Part shown: positions 24,684 to 34,511 of the stretch, one piece after another
Layout of the letters: each line of letters opens with the position of its first letter
Position numbering within the stretch: the first letter of the stretch is position 1
Assembly: GCA_017613375.1 (NCBI GenBank)
Contig: JAGADZ010000002.1
Location: forward strand, 1 to 39,507
From: Bacteroidales bacterium
Lineage (GTDB): Bacteria > Bacteroidota > Bacteroidia > Bacteroidales > P3
Direction: 5' to 3'
DNA: 39,507 nt
Position numbers and translations under genes: made by a program
Notes under the pieces: model-generated
Database searches by the model: none
Told to the model about the DNA's origin: nothing
The model's input: only the letters and a program-made list of their open reading frames with translations

Positions 24684-25406
24684 ATGAAACGTCTCGCTGT
24701 ATTTGTTTTTCTACTATTGCCGTTTGTCCTCTCGGCACAGCACGACAGGCAGTCGCTGCTACAGCCAACACGTGGCGTGTATAATCTGAAAGGCATGGTG
24801 CAACAGATTACTGCCGTTCAAAAGTACGAGGTCGGCAATGATGTCAATTTTCAGGAGACATTCTTTTTTGACCGAACAGGTAAACTTACGGAGTATCGAA
24901 AGAGAGGGTTCGGCGGTGAGACGGTGACACAGTATCCGCTGACGCTGGATGTTGTCTCAGACGGAAGACAGTATAATTTCGACTACGATGGCGATATCGT
25001 GGAACTGTTGCAGTATGACAAATTGGGTCGTCTTGTCAGTTCCACACATTACATATATGCCCTTGGAGGCAATCTGGCTCAGACGGTAATGTATACTTAC
25101 AGTGCCGACAGCGGCATTGTCAAGGAACGTACCGTCTCCAATTACGACAAGTATGAACGCCTTGCCTCTGTCGAGAAATATTCCGCCGATGAGTTGCTCC
25201 TTATGACAGAAAAGTACAAGTATGACCGCAAAGGAAACCTGGTTAGACGTGTGCAGACATTCTATAATGACGATGATATGACTGTCACTACCGAGAAACG
25301 TGTCTATACTTACGACTCTCACGGCAACTGGACACTTTGCCGCTATTCCCAAAACGGCACTCCTCTTTACTATATAGAGCGAATAATCGAATATTACAGT
25401 GAATAA
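24684..25406 (+). CDS. exported YD-repeat-like protein of unknown function
   Basis: A 240-aa protein with a signal peptide (MKRLAVFVFLLLPFVLSAQ). The mature part has repeated motifs of the YD/RHS type: FFDRTGKLTEYRKRG, QYDKLGRLVSSTHYIY, NYDKYERLASVEKY, KYDRKGNLVRRVQTFY and TYDSHGNWTLCRY. It lacks the RHS core motif, so it is not itself a polymorphic toxin. It may bind carbohydrate or be part of an envelope structure. It starts 12 bp after ettA and is probably co-transcribed. Confidence 0.78.
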   Translation: MKRLAVFVFLLLPFVLSAQHDRQSLLQPTRGVYNLKGMVQQITAVQKYEVGNDVNFQETFFFDRTGKLTEYRKRGFGGETVTQYPLTLDVVSDGRQYNFDYDGDIVELLQYDKLGRLVSSTHYIYALGGNLAQTVMYTYSADSGIVKERTVSNYDKYERLASVEKYSADELLLMTEKYKYDRKGNLVRRVQTFYNDDDMTVTTEKRVYTYDSHGNWTLCRYSQNGTPLYYIERIIEYYSE

Positions 25407-25407
25407 T

Positions 25408-25568
25408 AAGTCTCTGCAGACTTGTTGTACGCTTCTCTGACATAAATGAGCTTTTTCTTTGCTGCCGCATTTTTGAAACGGGGAATCTCTCTGTCGCTGA
25501 CAGTCTGTAACTTGTTGTAACAGCTGTCACTCTCGCGATTGTTGAAAACTATTGACAGAAACTCTGTC
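25408..25568 (+). repeat. cluster of small hairpins and TGACAG motifs before dnaE
   Basis: In the gap between the YD-like gene and dnaE are AAGTCT-CTGC-AGACTT (25408-25423), CTGTC-GCT-GACAG (25491-25503), the box CAGCTGTCAC (25521-25530) and GACAGA-AAC-TCTGTC (25554-25568). The repeated TGACAG/CTGTCA units could be regulator sites; the first hairpin may mark the end of the upstream transcript. Confidence 0.45.
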
Positions 25569-25587
25569 GCAATTCGGATTATTTTGG

Positions 25588-25595
25588 TAATTTTA
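25588..25595 (+). promoter_or_regulatory. -7-like box before dnaE
   Basis: TAATTTTA, one base off TAnnTTTG, about 33 bp before the ATG. There is no clear -33 TTG at the normal distance. Confidence 0.3.
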
Positions 25596-25628
25596 CACTC
25601 TGAAAAGAAATCCTGATAACGACGTAGT

Positions 25629-28600
25629 ATGCCTTATTTCACTCATTTACACGTACACTCGCACTTCTCTATTCTGGATGGTATGTCCAAAGTGCCTGAC
25701 TTGATATCGAAATGTAAACGCAACGGTATGTATGCCATGGCTCTTACCGACCATGGTAATATGTTTGGCATCAAGGAATTGATGGATTTTGCAAAGAAGG
25801 AGAATGGCAAAGTAAAGGACAAAATAAAAGAATACGAGGCTGTACTTAAAAACGACGGTGCCGCTCCTGAGGAAAAACAGGAGGCTGAATATCAGATTGA
25901 GCAGTTGAAAGGACAGATGTTCAAGCCGATTATAGGCATAGAGACCTACTGTGCCCATCGTACCTTATACGACAAGGACCCGTCTGTCAAGGAGCGTGAC
26001 CCCGAAACAGGACGTGAACGCATCATGGACCGTAGTGGTTACCACCTCATACTTCTTGCCAAGAACAAACAAGGATATAGGAATCTTTGCAAGTTGAGTT
26101 CTATTGCTTTCACCGATGGCTTTTTCTACAATCCCCGTATTGACCATAATGTCCTAAAAGAATACCATGAGGGTCTGATATGTTGTTCTGCGTGTATTGG
26201 TGGAGAGATACCTCAGAAAATTTTGAAAGGTGATTTGGAGGCTGCGGAGGCGTCAGTGAAGTGGTTCAAGGATCTGTTTGGAGAGGATTTCTATCTGGAG
26301 CTGCAACGCCACAAGACAGACAAGCCCAATGCCGCATACGATACCTATGACAAACAGAGAATCGTCAACAAGGTATTGGTGGAGTTTGCACAGAAGTACA
26401 ACATCAAGCTTATAGCTTCTAATGATGTCCACTTTGTGGAAGAGGAGCATGGCGAGGCTCACGACCGTCTCATATGCCTTAGTACCGGTAAGGATTTCGA
26501 TGACCCGAACCGTCTGCATTACACTAAACAGGAATGGCTCAAATCGCCTGAAGAGATGGCCTCCATCTTCTCGGATATTCCTGAAGCGTTGGAAAATACC
26601 AGGGAAATTGTCGATAAGGTGGAGTCTTTCAGCATCGATTCCGACCCTATCATGCCGGTGTTTCCCATCCCTGCCGAGTTTGGTTCGGAAGAGGAATATC
26701 GTAGCCGCATCACCGAGAAGGAGCTCTTCGACGAATTCACACGTAATGAACATGGGGAGGTGGTTTTGAGCCAGGAGGCAGCTGAGAAAAAAATCGAGAA
26801 GCTCGGTGGCTACAACAAGTTGTACCGCATCAAGTTCGAGGCTGATTATTTGGCGAAACTGGTCTGGGAGGGAGCTCGGAAGCGATATCTGTCAGACAGG
26901 AACGATTTGTCGGATTCGTCAGACATTTCGGCTATCAAGGCTGCTCTCTCTGAGGAAATACAAGAGCGTATCGCTTTTGAGCTGCATACCATAAAAACCA
27001 TGGGATTCCCGGGCTACTTCCTCATTGTGGCTGACTATATACGCGGGGCTCGTGAGGAACTGGGCGTAAGTGTCGGTCCGGGACGTGGCTCTGCGGCGGG
27101 AAGTGTCGTGGCCTATTGTCTGTGGATTACCGATATCGACCCTCTGAAATACGATTTGCTGTTTGAGCGATTCCTGAATCCCGACCGAATCTCGCTGCCT
27201 GATATCGATGTCGATTTCGACGATGCGGGGCGTGGCAAGGTCCTGGATTGGATTACCGAGAAATACGGAAAGGACAAGGTCGCGCATATCATCACCTATG
27301 GTACCATGGCAAGCAAGTCGGCAATAGCCGATGTCGGACGTGTGCAGAAGATTCCTCTTTCAACTGTCAACCAAATCAAGGGCTATATACCGGACCGCAG
27401 CTTTCCTGACAATATCAAGGATGAGAAAGGCAAATCTCCCAAGGTGAATCTGAAGAATTGCTACAAGTATGTCCCTGAGTTGCGTCAGATAATGGAAGGT
27501 CCTGACAACACTCTGAAGTCTGTTCTTACCTATGCCGAGGAACTGGAAGACACTAACCGTCAAGTGGGTATCCATGCCTGTGGCGTCATCATAGGCGCTG
27601 ACGACCTCACCAAATATGCTCCGGTATGCACTATCAAGGACAAGGACACCAACGAAGATGTTCTTGTGACACAGTATGACGGACATGTGGTGGAAACAGT
27701 GGGGCTCATAAAAATGGACTTCCTCGGGCTCAAGAACCTTACGATTATCAAGGATGCCATAAGGAATATCAAAAAGCGTCACAACGTTGATATCGATATT
27801 GACCATATCCCGATTGATGATGAATTGACATATCAGCTGTTTTGCGACGGAAATACTGTCGGAACATTCCAGTTCGAGTCGGCAGGTATGCAGAAATACC
27901 TCCGTGAACTCAAGCCTCATGTGTTTGAGGACCTGATTGCCATGAATGCCCTGTACCGTCCGGGTCCCATGGACTATATCCCGGACTTTATCGACCGTAA
28001 GCTGGGCCGCAAGCCTGTGGAGTATGACATACCATGCATGGAGAAATACCTCAAGGACACCTATGGCATCACTGTCTATCAAGAGCAGGTCATGCTTCTA
28101 TCCCGACAGCTTGCGGGATTCACTCGTGGCCAGAGTGATACTCTTCGTAAGGCTATGGGTAAGAAGCAGATAGATAAAATGAATGAGCTTGAGGTGCTCT
28201 TCTATGAGGGCGGAGAGAAGAACGGCCACCCCAAGGAGAAACTGAACAAGATTTGGGAGGATTGGAAGAAATTCGCCTCTTATGCTTTCAACAAGTCTCA
28301 TGCCACATGCTATTCATGGGTGGCATATCAGACTGCCTATCTGAAAGCTCATTATACGGCAGAGTATATGGCGGCCGTGATGACATCGTCCCTCAGCGAT
28401 ATAAAAAGAGTTACGGAGCTCAGGGAAGACTGTCGCAGAAACGGCATAGACATCCTTACGCCGTGTGTCAACGAGTCGGAACTGAATTTCTCTGTCAACG
28501 ACAAGGGTCAGATTCGTTTCGGGCTTGCTGCAATAAAAGGTATGGGGGAGGCCGCGGCACAGGCAATAATAAGCGAGAGGGAGAAGAATGGTCCTTATAC

Positions 28601-29567
28601 TGATATTTTTGACCTCATGGACCGTATAGATATGAAGGCTGTAAACCGCAAAAACCTTGAAGTCCTTGTGAAATCAGGTGCTTTTGATCAACTGAAAGGG
28701 ATGCATCGTGCACAATATATGTACAAGGAGGTCGAAAGTGACAGCGCCCCGTCTTATCTGGAACGTCTCGTGCGGTGGCAAGCCCGAAAGAATGAAGCTG
28801 CCAATAATGCACAGATGTCCATTTTTGACATGTCGGAGGATATCAAGGCCGAGGATCATCCTCCCATTCCGGAATGTGAGCCATGGACCAGTGTGCAGCA
28901 GTGCAGCTATGAGAAAGAGGTTATTGGATTCTATATCAGTGGTCACCCGTTGGACGACTATAAGTATGAGATGCAGAATTTTACCAATATCAGCGTTACG
29001 CAGCTGTCTGATTTGCAGTCTCTCGTTGCTCGAAGGGATGTACGTTTCGGAGGTATTATTACAGACGCGGTTACAGGTATTTCGCAGCGCAATGGAACTC
29101 CATATGGAAACATCACCATAGAGGATTTTGAAGGTGGTTACCAGCTCCGCCTCTTCAGGGAGGATGTGATGAAATATAAGAACTTCTGTGAGAAGGGTAT
29201 ATTTGTATATGTTCAAGGCGAGGTGACGCAGAGAACTACAAGGAATGCGGAGGGGGAGGAGGTCCTGATACCGCCACGCTTGCGGATTGTCAAGATGATG
29301 CTCCTCAGTGATGTGGTGAGCACGTATACAAAAACCATCAATTTCCATGTCAATATTGCTGACGTGAATGAGGAATTCTGTAGCAGTATCACAAAGATTG
29401 CAAAGCAAAACTCGGGTAAGACAAAACTGTCGGTGACGGTGGATGACCCTGAGCATAAGATGTCGCTTTATATGTCCTCGCCTGAGATGCATGTCGATGC
29501 GAAGAATGTCCTTGACTTGCTTGACAAGATTCCGTCGGTGTATCAGATTTCGCTAAATAGTAGGTAG
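25629..29567 (+). CDS. dnaE: DNA polymerase III alpha subunit
   Basis: This 1312-aa protein is the catalytic subunit of the replicative polymerase. The N-terminal PHP domain begins HLHVHSHFSILDGMSKV and ALTDHGNMFGI. It is interrupted at about residues 57-102 by a charged helical insert typical of Bacteroidota. The polymerase core includes GRGSAAGSVVAYCL and the two catalytic Asp residues in PDIDVDF (about 523-528), the FNKSHATCYS segment, and the tandem HhH region. An OB domain (FGGIITDAVTGISQRNG) and a C-terminal part that binds the clamp and tau complete the subunit. The length is greater than the 1160 residues of E. coli because of the PHP insert and other insertions. It is 14 bp before the GSCFA gene. 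Confidence 0.97.
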   Translation: MPYFTHLHVHSHFSILDGMSKVPDLISKCKRNGMYAMALTDHGNMFGIKELMDFAKKENGKVKDKIKEYEAVLKNDGAAPEEKQEAEYQIEQLKGQMFKPIIGIETYCAHRTLYDKDPSVKERDPETGRERIMDRSGYHLILLAKNKQGYRNLCKLSSIAFTDGFFYNPRIDHNVLKEYHEGLICCSACIGGEIPQKILKGDLEAAEASVKWFKDLFGEDFYLELQRHKTDKPNAAYDTYDKQRIVNKVLVEFAQKYNIKLIASNDVHFVEEEHGEAHDRLICLSTGKDFDDPNRLHYTKQEWLKSPEEMASIFSDIPEALENTREIVDKVESFSIDSDPIMPVFPIPAEFGSEEEYRSRITEKELFDEFTRNEHGEVVLSQEAAEKKIEKLGGYNKLYRIKFEADYLAKLVWEGARKRYLSDRNDLSDSSDISAIKAALSEEIQERIAFELHTIKTMGFPGYFLIVADYIRGAREELGVSVGPGRGSAAGSVVAYCLWITDIDPLKYDLLFERFLNPDRISLPDIDVDFDDAGRGKVLDWITEKYGKDKVAHIITYGTMASKSAIADVGRVQKIPLSTVNQIKGYIPDRSFPDNIKDEKGKSPKVNLKNCYKYVPELRQIMEGPDNTLKSVLTYAEELEDTNRQVGIHACGVIIGADDLTKYAPVCTIKDKDTNEDVLVTQYDGHVVETVGLIKMDFLGLKNLTIIKDAIRNIKKRHNVDIDIDHIPIDDELTYQLFCDGNTVGTFQFESAGMQKYLRELKPHVFEDLIAMNALYRPGPMDYIPDFIDRKLGRKPVEYDIPCMEKYLKDTYGITVYQEQVMLLSRQLAGFTRGQSDTLRKAMGKKQIDKMNELEVLFYEGGEKNGHPKEKLNKIWEDWKKFASYAFNKSHATCYSWVAYQTAYLKAHYTAEYMAAVMTSSLSDIKRVTELREDCRRNGIDILTPCVNESELNFSVNDKGQIRFGLAAIKGMGEAAAQAIISEREKNGPYTDIFDLMDRIDMKAVNRKNLEVLVKSGAFDQLKGMHRAQYMYKEVESDSAPSYLERLVRWQARKNEAANNAQMSIFDMSEDIKAEDHPPIPECEPWTSVQQCSYEKEVIGFYISGHPLDDYKYEMQNFTNISVTQLSDLQSLVARRDVRFGGIITDAVTGISQRNGTPYGNITIEDFEGGYQLRLFREDVMKYKNFCEKGIFVYVQGEVTQRTTRNAEGEEVLIPPRLRIVKMMLLSDVVSTYTKTINFHVNIADVNEEFCSSITKIAKQNSGKTKLSVTVDDPEHKMSLYMSSPEMHVDAKNVLDLLDKIPSVYQISLNSR

Positions 29568-29581
29568 TCATAAGTTCTGTT

Positions 29582-30553
29582 ATGAAGAAAGTCAAGATTT
29601 CCACTCATGTCCCCGTTGAAGGTGACGGATTTACAATCGGCTATGACAACAGTGTTATGCTCATTGGTTCGTGTTTCACGGAACGCATTGGTGAACGCCT
29701 CCGGTCGTTGCGGTTTGATGTGGACATGAACCCCTTTGGAATTCTGTACAATCCATTATCCATGGCCGAAACTTTGAGCCGTTGTATCGATGACAGTCCA
29801 ATCGATGATACTGTTCTCTTTAATCATGAGGGCTTATGGCATTCGTGGCTGCACCACGGTGTTTTTTCCAACGTGGACAAGGATGTTTGTCTTCAGGGTT
29901 GCAACAATGCTTTGCATAGTGCCCATGCATTCCTGCAGAAATGCGACACAGTGATTCTTACATTTGGCTCTGCTTGGTATTATGTACTCAACGATGGCGT
30001 CGGCAAGGGGATGACTGTGGCCAACTGTCATAAGGTACCGTCTGCCTGTTTTGATAAATGTCTGGCCTCCGTCGATGAAGTGGTGGGGGCGTGGTCTCCT
30101 CTGGTAGAAAGACTGTTGTCGCAAGGCAAGAGGATACTTTTCACTGTAAGTCCTGTACGCCATGAAGCCTATGGCGCTCATGGAAATCAGCTTGGGAAAG
30201 CGGTTTTGTTGCTTGCCATTGAGCGTTTACAGCAAATGATGGCTGACAGAGAGGTCTATTATTTCCCTGCCTATGAGATTGTGATGGACGAATTGCGAGA
30301 CTACCGCTATTATGCAGATGATTTGCTTCATCCCTCTGCTGTGGCTGAAGAGATAGTATGGCAGCGTTTTGCACAGGCCTATTTCCATCCCTCGACTATG
30401 AAAATATGTGAGAAGGTGGACCAACTCAATGACATGCTGGCACATCGTATAATGAATCCTGACAGTGAAGCGGCAAAGAAGTTCTATTCCAACAGGCAGG
30501 CACTGCAGGACGAGATAGAAAACCTTCTTAAAAAGGTGGTTGTTTCACAATAA
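29582..30553 (+). CDS. GSCFA-domain protein (SGNH-like hydrolase)
   Basis: A 323-aa protein without a signal peptide. The family-naming motif appears as LIGSCFTERIGERL near residue 28, where Ser would be the nucleophile of an SGNH-type esterase. Further blocks are VILTFGSAWYY, FTVSPVRHEAYGAHGNQLGK and DDLLHPS, which supplies the catalytic Asp/His pair. The family is widespread in Bacteroidota, function unknown; an acyl or acetyl esterase acting on a cell-envelope polymer is an inference. It follows dnaE by 14 bp. Confidence 0.85.
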   Translation: MKKVKISTHVPVEGDGFTIGYDNSVMLIGSCFTERIGERLRSLRFDVDMNPFGILYNPLSMAETLSRCIDDSPIDDTVLFNHEGLWHSWLHHGVFSNVDKDVCLQGCNNALHSAHAFLQKCDTVILTFGSAWYYVLNDGVGKGMTVANCHKVPSACFDKCLASVDEVVGAWSPLVERLLSQGKRILFTVSPVRHEAYGAHGNQLGKAVLLLAIERLQQMMADREVYYFPAYEIVMDELRDYRYYADDLLHPSAVAEEIVWQRFAQAYFHPSTMKICEKVDQLNDMLAHRIMNPDSEAAKKFYSNRQALQDEIENLLKKVVVSQ

Positions 30554-30599
30554 TGTATTGTTTTGAACGTTGCTTTTGGTAATGAAATAGGTTATGCAT

Positions 30600-31598
30600 A
30601 TGGAAAACAAAAAGAATATAGCTTTAGTCATGGGTGGTTTCTCCGGAGAGCACCAGATTTCAATCAACAGCGGTTGTCAGGTATATGATTCTCTTGACAA
30701 AGGGAAATACAATGTATATAAGATAGTCGTTGACAGGCAATCGTGGTATTGGCTTGCCGAAGACGGCGGTCACTATGATATAGACCGTGGAGATTTCACA
30801 GTAATCGACAATGGCAGAAAAGTCCATTTTGACCTGGCTTTTATCATTGTGCATGGTAATCCCGGGGAGAACGGTGTCCTTCAGGGCTATTTCGACATGT
30901 TGGGTATAAAATACACTACGAGTGGTTTTTATACTTCGGCATTGACGTTCAACAAAGGATACTGTAATGCCGTCGTCAGAGGATATAATATTGTCAGTGT
31001 CGCAAAATCCATGATGCTGTATGGCAACCAGCCCATAGACGAAAAAACAATTCTGAATCAGTTGACTTTGCCCGTATTTGTCAAGCCTGCTTCCGGAGGC
31101 AGCAGTGTGGCGACGACCAAAGTCAAGACCGCCGAGGCTCTGATGCCAGCCATTCGTGAGGCTCTGACTGAGGATAGCGCAGTTCTGGTGGAGGAATTTA
31201 TCAAAGGTCGCGAGTTTGACTGTGGCGTTATGAAGATAAAAGGCAAGAAGTATGTTTTCCCCATCACAGAGATAATCCCTTTGGGAGAACATGAGTTCTT
31301 CGATTATGCAGCCAAATATGACGGCTTCTCACAGGAGGTCACTCCTGCCGAAGTAGAGGAATCTGTTTCCGCTGAAATTCAGGATGTGTCGTCGAGAATG
31401 TACGATTTGCTTGACTGCCGGGGCGTGGTGAGGTTCGATTACATATATGACACCGACAAGCGTGAGTTGTTCTTCCTCGAAGTGAACACTATTCCAGGAC
31501 AGAGTGCCGAAAGTATCGTGCCAAAGCAGGCCCGTGCTGTCGGTATTTCGACAGAACAGCTCTACGAAATGATTATCGAGGATGCTCTCGGGGAATGA
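30600..31598 (+). CDS. ddl: D-alanine-D-alanine ligase
   Basis: The protein has 332 aa from the ATG at 30600 (an ATG two codons upstream at 30594 is also possible). It joins two D-Ala with ATP to make the dipeptide used for peptidoglycan precursors. The first domain has MGGFSGEHQISINSG (family GGxSxEHxIS), the ATP-grasp central domain VFVKPASGGSSVATTKV and LVEEFIKGREFDCGVM, and the C-terminal part FDYIYDTDKRELFFLEVNTIPGQS with metal-binding Glu and Asn. In VanA-type ligases an active-site Tyr/His switch occurs in a loop; here the loop reads EFFDYAAKYDG, which is the normal D-Ala:D-Ala type (AKY). The VanX-like gene in the same window acts on the product of this enzyme. Confidence 0.95.
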   Translation: MENKKNIALVMGGFSGEHQISINSGCQVYDSLDKGKYNVYKIVVDRQSWYWLAEDGGHYDIDRGDFTVIDNGRKVHFDLAFIIVHGNPGENGVLQGYFDMLGIKYTTSGFYTSALTFNKGYCNAVVRGYNIVSVAKSMMLYGNQPIDEKTILNQLTLPVFVKPASGGSSVATTKVKTAEALMPAIREALTEDSAVLVEEFIKGREFDCGVMKIKGKKYVFPITEIIPLGEHEFFDYAAKYDGFSQEVTPAEVEESVSAEIQDVSSRMYDLLDCRGVVRFDYIYDTDKRELFFLEVNTIPGQSAESIVPKQARAVGISTEQLYEMIIEDALGE

Positions 31599-31684
31599 AA
31601 AGATTATACGTTGTTGGAGGTGCTGATAGATAGGTTTTTATAAATAATGGATGCTCGACGAAAATATTTTTTTACATTTTATTG

Positions 31685-31714
31685 TTGATAATTGAAAAAA
31701 ATATTGTAATTTAG
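31685..31714 (+). promoter_or_regulatory. promoter of the TonB gene
   Basis: TTG (31685-31687), a 19-bp spacer and TAATTTAG (31707-31714) differ from TTG-N19-TAnnTTTG at one base of the -7 box. The leader before the ATG at 31778 is about 57 nt. Confidence 0.55.
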
Positions 31715-31777
31715 CGGTGTGAAAGAAGTGTTGTTAAGACACTGAAATGTTTGAATAAATAATTAAAAATTAATAAT

Positions 31778-32476
31778 ATGGAATCCAAAAAATCAGCTAA
31801 GGCGGATCTCGAAAAAAAGAAAGGTCTGTTCATTGAGATAGGTTTGGTGACAATTCTGGCACTGGTTTTGGTTGCTTTCAACTTGAGGAGCACCGAGAAA
31901 AAAGACACTGGCCTCAACACCCGTCAAGTTAGTATGGAAATGGAAGAGGAGATTCTCAATACTGAGGAGGATAAGCCTCAGGAGCCGGAACCTGAGGTTG
32001 AACAGCCGGAACCGGAAGTTACCACTGAACTGGAGATCGTTGACAACGACGCCGAACTTACTAACGAGTTTCAGGGTGTTAATGCTGACGATAATGCCAA
32101 CACCGCTCAGGGAGACTTCGCTCCTATAAATGATGAACCGGAGGCGTTGGTTGAAGAAGAGGAAATCTTCATCTTCGTTGACGAGCAGGCTTCGTTCCCT
32201 GGTGGAGATGACGCTCTATTGGAATACCTCAGCAAGAATATCCAATATCCCGAAATGGCAGCTCAAAACGGCATCGAAGGAACCGTGGTTGTCAAATTCG
32301 TTGTTGAGAAAGACGGCAGCATCACCAAAGCACAGATACTCCGTGAAATCGGCGGTGGTTGCGGTAAGGAAGCTCTCCGTGTTGTTAATGCCATGCCGAA
32401 ATGGAAACCTGGCAAGCAGGGTGTCAAGACAGTGCGTTCTGAGTTCACACTGCCGGTACAGTTCGAGCTTCACTAA
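31778..32476 (+). CDS. tonB: TonB-family energy transducer
   Basis: A 232-aa protein with a short cytoplasmic tail, one membrane helix at about residues 21-42 (LFIEIGLVTILALVLVAF) and a Pro/Glu-rich spacer of about 75 residues that spans the periplasm. The C-terminal TonB domain is GGDDALLEYLSKNIQYPEMAAQNGIEGTVV in two parts: GGDDALLEYLSKNIQYP and AAQNGIEGTVVVKFVV. This YP-x-A-x-x-NGIEGTVxxxF pattern is the usual Bacteroidota form. It couples proton force (through ExbBD, not in this window) to outer-membrane TonB-dependent receptors. It is a single-gene unit with its own promoter and terminator. Confidence 0.93.
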   Translation: MESKKSAKADLEKKKGLFIEIGLVTILALVLVAFNLRSTEKKDTGLNTRQVSMEMEEEILNTEEDKPQEPEPEVEQPEPEVTTELEIVDNDAELTNEFQGVNADDNANTAQGDFAPINDEPEALVEEEEIFIFVDEQASFPGGDDALLEYLSKNIQYPEMAAQNGIEGTVVVKFVVEKDGSITKAQILREIGGGCGKEALRVVNAMPKWKPGKQGVKTVRSEFTLPVQFELH

Positions 32477-32501
32477 TGGATGTGTAATTCCAATCAATTA
32501 T

Positions 32502-32530
32502 AAGGCGGACGCTTGTGTTCGCCTTTTTTT
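32502..32530 (+). terminator. intrinsic terminator after tonB
   Basis: AAGGCGGAC (32502-32510) pairs with GTTCGCCTT (32517-32525) around a six-base loop with one G-T pair, and a T-run follows directly to 32530. It lies 26 bp after the stop codon. Confidence 0.85.
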
Positions 32531-32567
32531 ACGTCTATAGACATACTCTCACAACTTTATCATAGGT

Positions 32568-34508
32568 ATGATAGCTGTAAACAATTTGTCGGTACGCTTT
32601 ACTGGAACTGAGCTTTTTGACGACGTCACGTTCAATATCAACGACAGGGACCGCATCGGCCTTGTCGGCAAGAACGGGGCAGGGAAGTCCACCCTGTTGA
32701 AGATTCTGTGCCGTCAGCAGGAACCAGAGACGGGCACTATGGTGATTACGTCAGGACAGACAGTGGGTTATCTGCCTCAAGAGATGGTCCCAGACAGTAA
32801 GGGCTCCGTCATAGAAGAGACAATGACGGCTTTCGAGCAGATAGATGCCATGGAACGCCAACAGGAAACTGTCGCTGCAGAGGTCGCCGAGAGAGAGGAT
32901 TATGATTCGCCCGAGTATGAGCGTCTACTGAATAAACTTCACGAACTCTCGGAACAGATTGCCATGCTTGGTGGCAATAACCGTCGTGAAATGGCGGAGA
33001 AGGTACTGCTCGGTTTAGGATTCCGTCATAGTGATTTCGACAGACTGGTGGCAGAGTTCAGTGGCGGATGGCAGATGCGTGTGGAACTGGCTAAATTGCT
33101 ACTGAAATCACCCGATTTCCTGCTTCTGGATGAGCCTACCAACCACTTGGATATTGAATCCATTCAGTGGCTGGAGAACTATCTTTCCACCTATATGGGG
33201 GCAGTGGTTCTTGTCTCACACGACCGTACGTTTCTTGATAATATCACCAAGCGTACAATAGAGATTACGGCAGGCAAGATATACGACTACAAGGTGCCGT
33301 ATTCTGAATATGTTGTCCAGATGCAGGAACGCCGTGCCTCGCAGATGGCTTCGTTGACCAACCAGCAACGCCAGGTGGCACAGATAGAGGCCTTTATTGA
33401 ACGTTTCCGCTACAAGGCCACGAAGTCCAAGCAGGTCCAGTCACGTATCAAGATGTTGGAACGTATGGAAGGGATTGAAGTGGATGAGGTCTCCACAGAA
33501 AACATACATTTTCGATTCCCCCCTGCACCGCATAGCGGAAAGATAGCCCTTGAGGCTGCACATCTCGGCAAGGCCTATGGCGACAATCAGGTGTTCGACA
33601 ATGTCGATTTCTTGGTAACCAGCGGGTCCAGGATTGCTTTTGTGGGACGTAACGGTGAGGGTAAGTCTACCCTGGCAAAAATAATCGTCGGTGAGATTAC
33701 GGATTATACGGGTGTCTTCAAACTGGGCCATCAGGTACAAATAGGATATTATGCACAAAATCAGGCTGCCATGCTCGATGGTGAGAAAACGGTGTTTCAG
33801 ACCATTGACGATGCCGCCGTTGGTGATGTCCGCCCAAAGATACGCAATATCCTTGGCTCTTTCCTGTTTGATAACGACGATATAGAGAAGAAGGTTAAGG
33901 TCCTCTCCGGTGGCGAGAAAGCTCGGCTTGCATTGGCAAAGTTGCTCCTGACACCGTCAAATCTATTGATCCTCGATGAGCCTACCAACCATCTGGATAT
34001 GGACTCCAAGGATGTGCTGAAAAATGCACTGTTGCAGTATACAGGTACTTTGGTGGTCGTGTCGCATGACCGTGACTTTCTGCAGGGCCTTACAGATGTT
34101 TTGTTCGAGTTCCGTGACGGTGCCATTCATGAGTTCAAGGGCGATGTCTTCGAGTTCCTTGAATACCGCAAGATGGAGCACCTGAAAGACCTTGAGACTG
34201 CCAGAAAAGCGGAGAACGCAGAACGGAAAATGGAGACTGTATCGCAGAATAAACTCAACTATCAGCAGTCGAAGGAGCGTGAACGCGAACTCCGCAAGCT
34301 GCGTGGCAATGTTGAGCGTCTGGAGAAAGAAATATCCGAATTGGAGGAACAGATTGCTGATAAAGAGGAATTGCTGGCACAAGGTAGTGCGGAAATTGCG
34401 GGTGATGCAAACTTCTATGCTGAATATCAGAAATTGAAAGACTCTCTTGAGGAACGTATGTCGGCATGGGAAGAGGCTACAATCGCTTTGGAGGATTTTA
34501 AAAACTGA
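32568..34508 (+). CDS. ABC-F family ATPase (YheS/Uup-like)
   Basis: A 646-aa soluble protein with two ABC domains: Walker A GKNGAGKST and GRNGEGKST, signature segments AEFSGGWQMRVELAKLLL and VLSGGEKARLALAKLLL, and Walker B motifs LLLDEPTNHLD and LILDEPTNHLD. After domain 2 there is a charged C-terminal coiled coil (about residues 545-640) of the kind that contacts ribosomes or DNA. It differs from EttA by this tail and longer length. ABC-F proteins resolve stalled or antibiotic-bound ribosomes; which member this is cannot be settled from sequence alone. It precedes yraN by 3 bp. Confidence 0.9.
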   Translation: MIAVNNLSVRFTGTELFDDVTFNINDRDRIGLVGKNGAGKSTLLKILCRQQEPETGTMVITSGQTVGYLPQEMVPDSKGSVIEETMTAFEQIDAMERQQETVAAEVAEREDYDSPEYERLLNKLHELSEQIAMLGGNNRREMAEKVLLGLGFRHSDFDRLVAEFSGGWQMRVELAKLLLKSPDFLLLDEPTNHLDIESIQWLENYLSTYMGAVVLVSHDRTFLDNITKRTIEITAGKIYDYKVPYSEYVVQMQERRASQMASLTNQQRQVAQIEAFIERFRYKATKSKQVQSRIKMLERMEGIEVDEVSTENIHFRFPPAPHSGKIALEAAHLGKAYGDNQVFDNVDFLVTSGSRIAFVGRNGEGKSTLAKIIVGEITDYTGVFKLGHQVQIGYYAQNQAAMLDGEKTVFQTIDDAAVGDVRPKIRNILGSFLFDNDDIEKKVKVLSGGEKARLALAKLLLTPSNLLILDEPTNHLDMDSKDVLKNALLQYTGTLVVVSHDRDFLQGLTDVLFEFRDGAIHEFKGDVFEFLEYRKMEHLKDLETARKAENAERKMETVSQNKLNYQQSKERERELRKLRGNVERLEKEISELEEQIADKEELLAQGSAEIAGDANFYAEYQKLKDSLEERMSAWEEATIALEDFKN

Positions 34509-34511
34509 GAT

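Noticed and set aside
24684..25406. YD-repeat-like exported protein as a fourth RHS toxin
   Set aside because: It lacks the RHS core, has no tip domain and no partner gene, and belongs to the ettA transcription unit.
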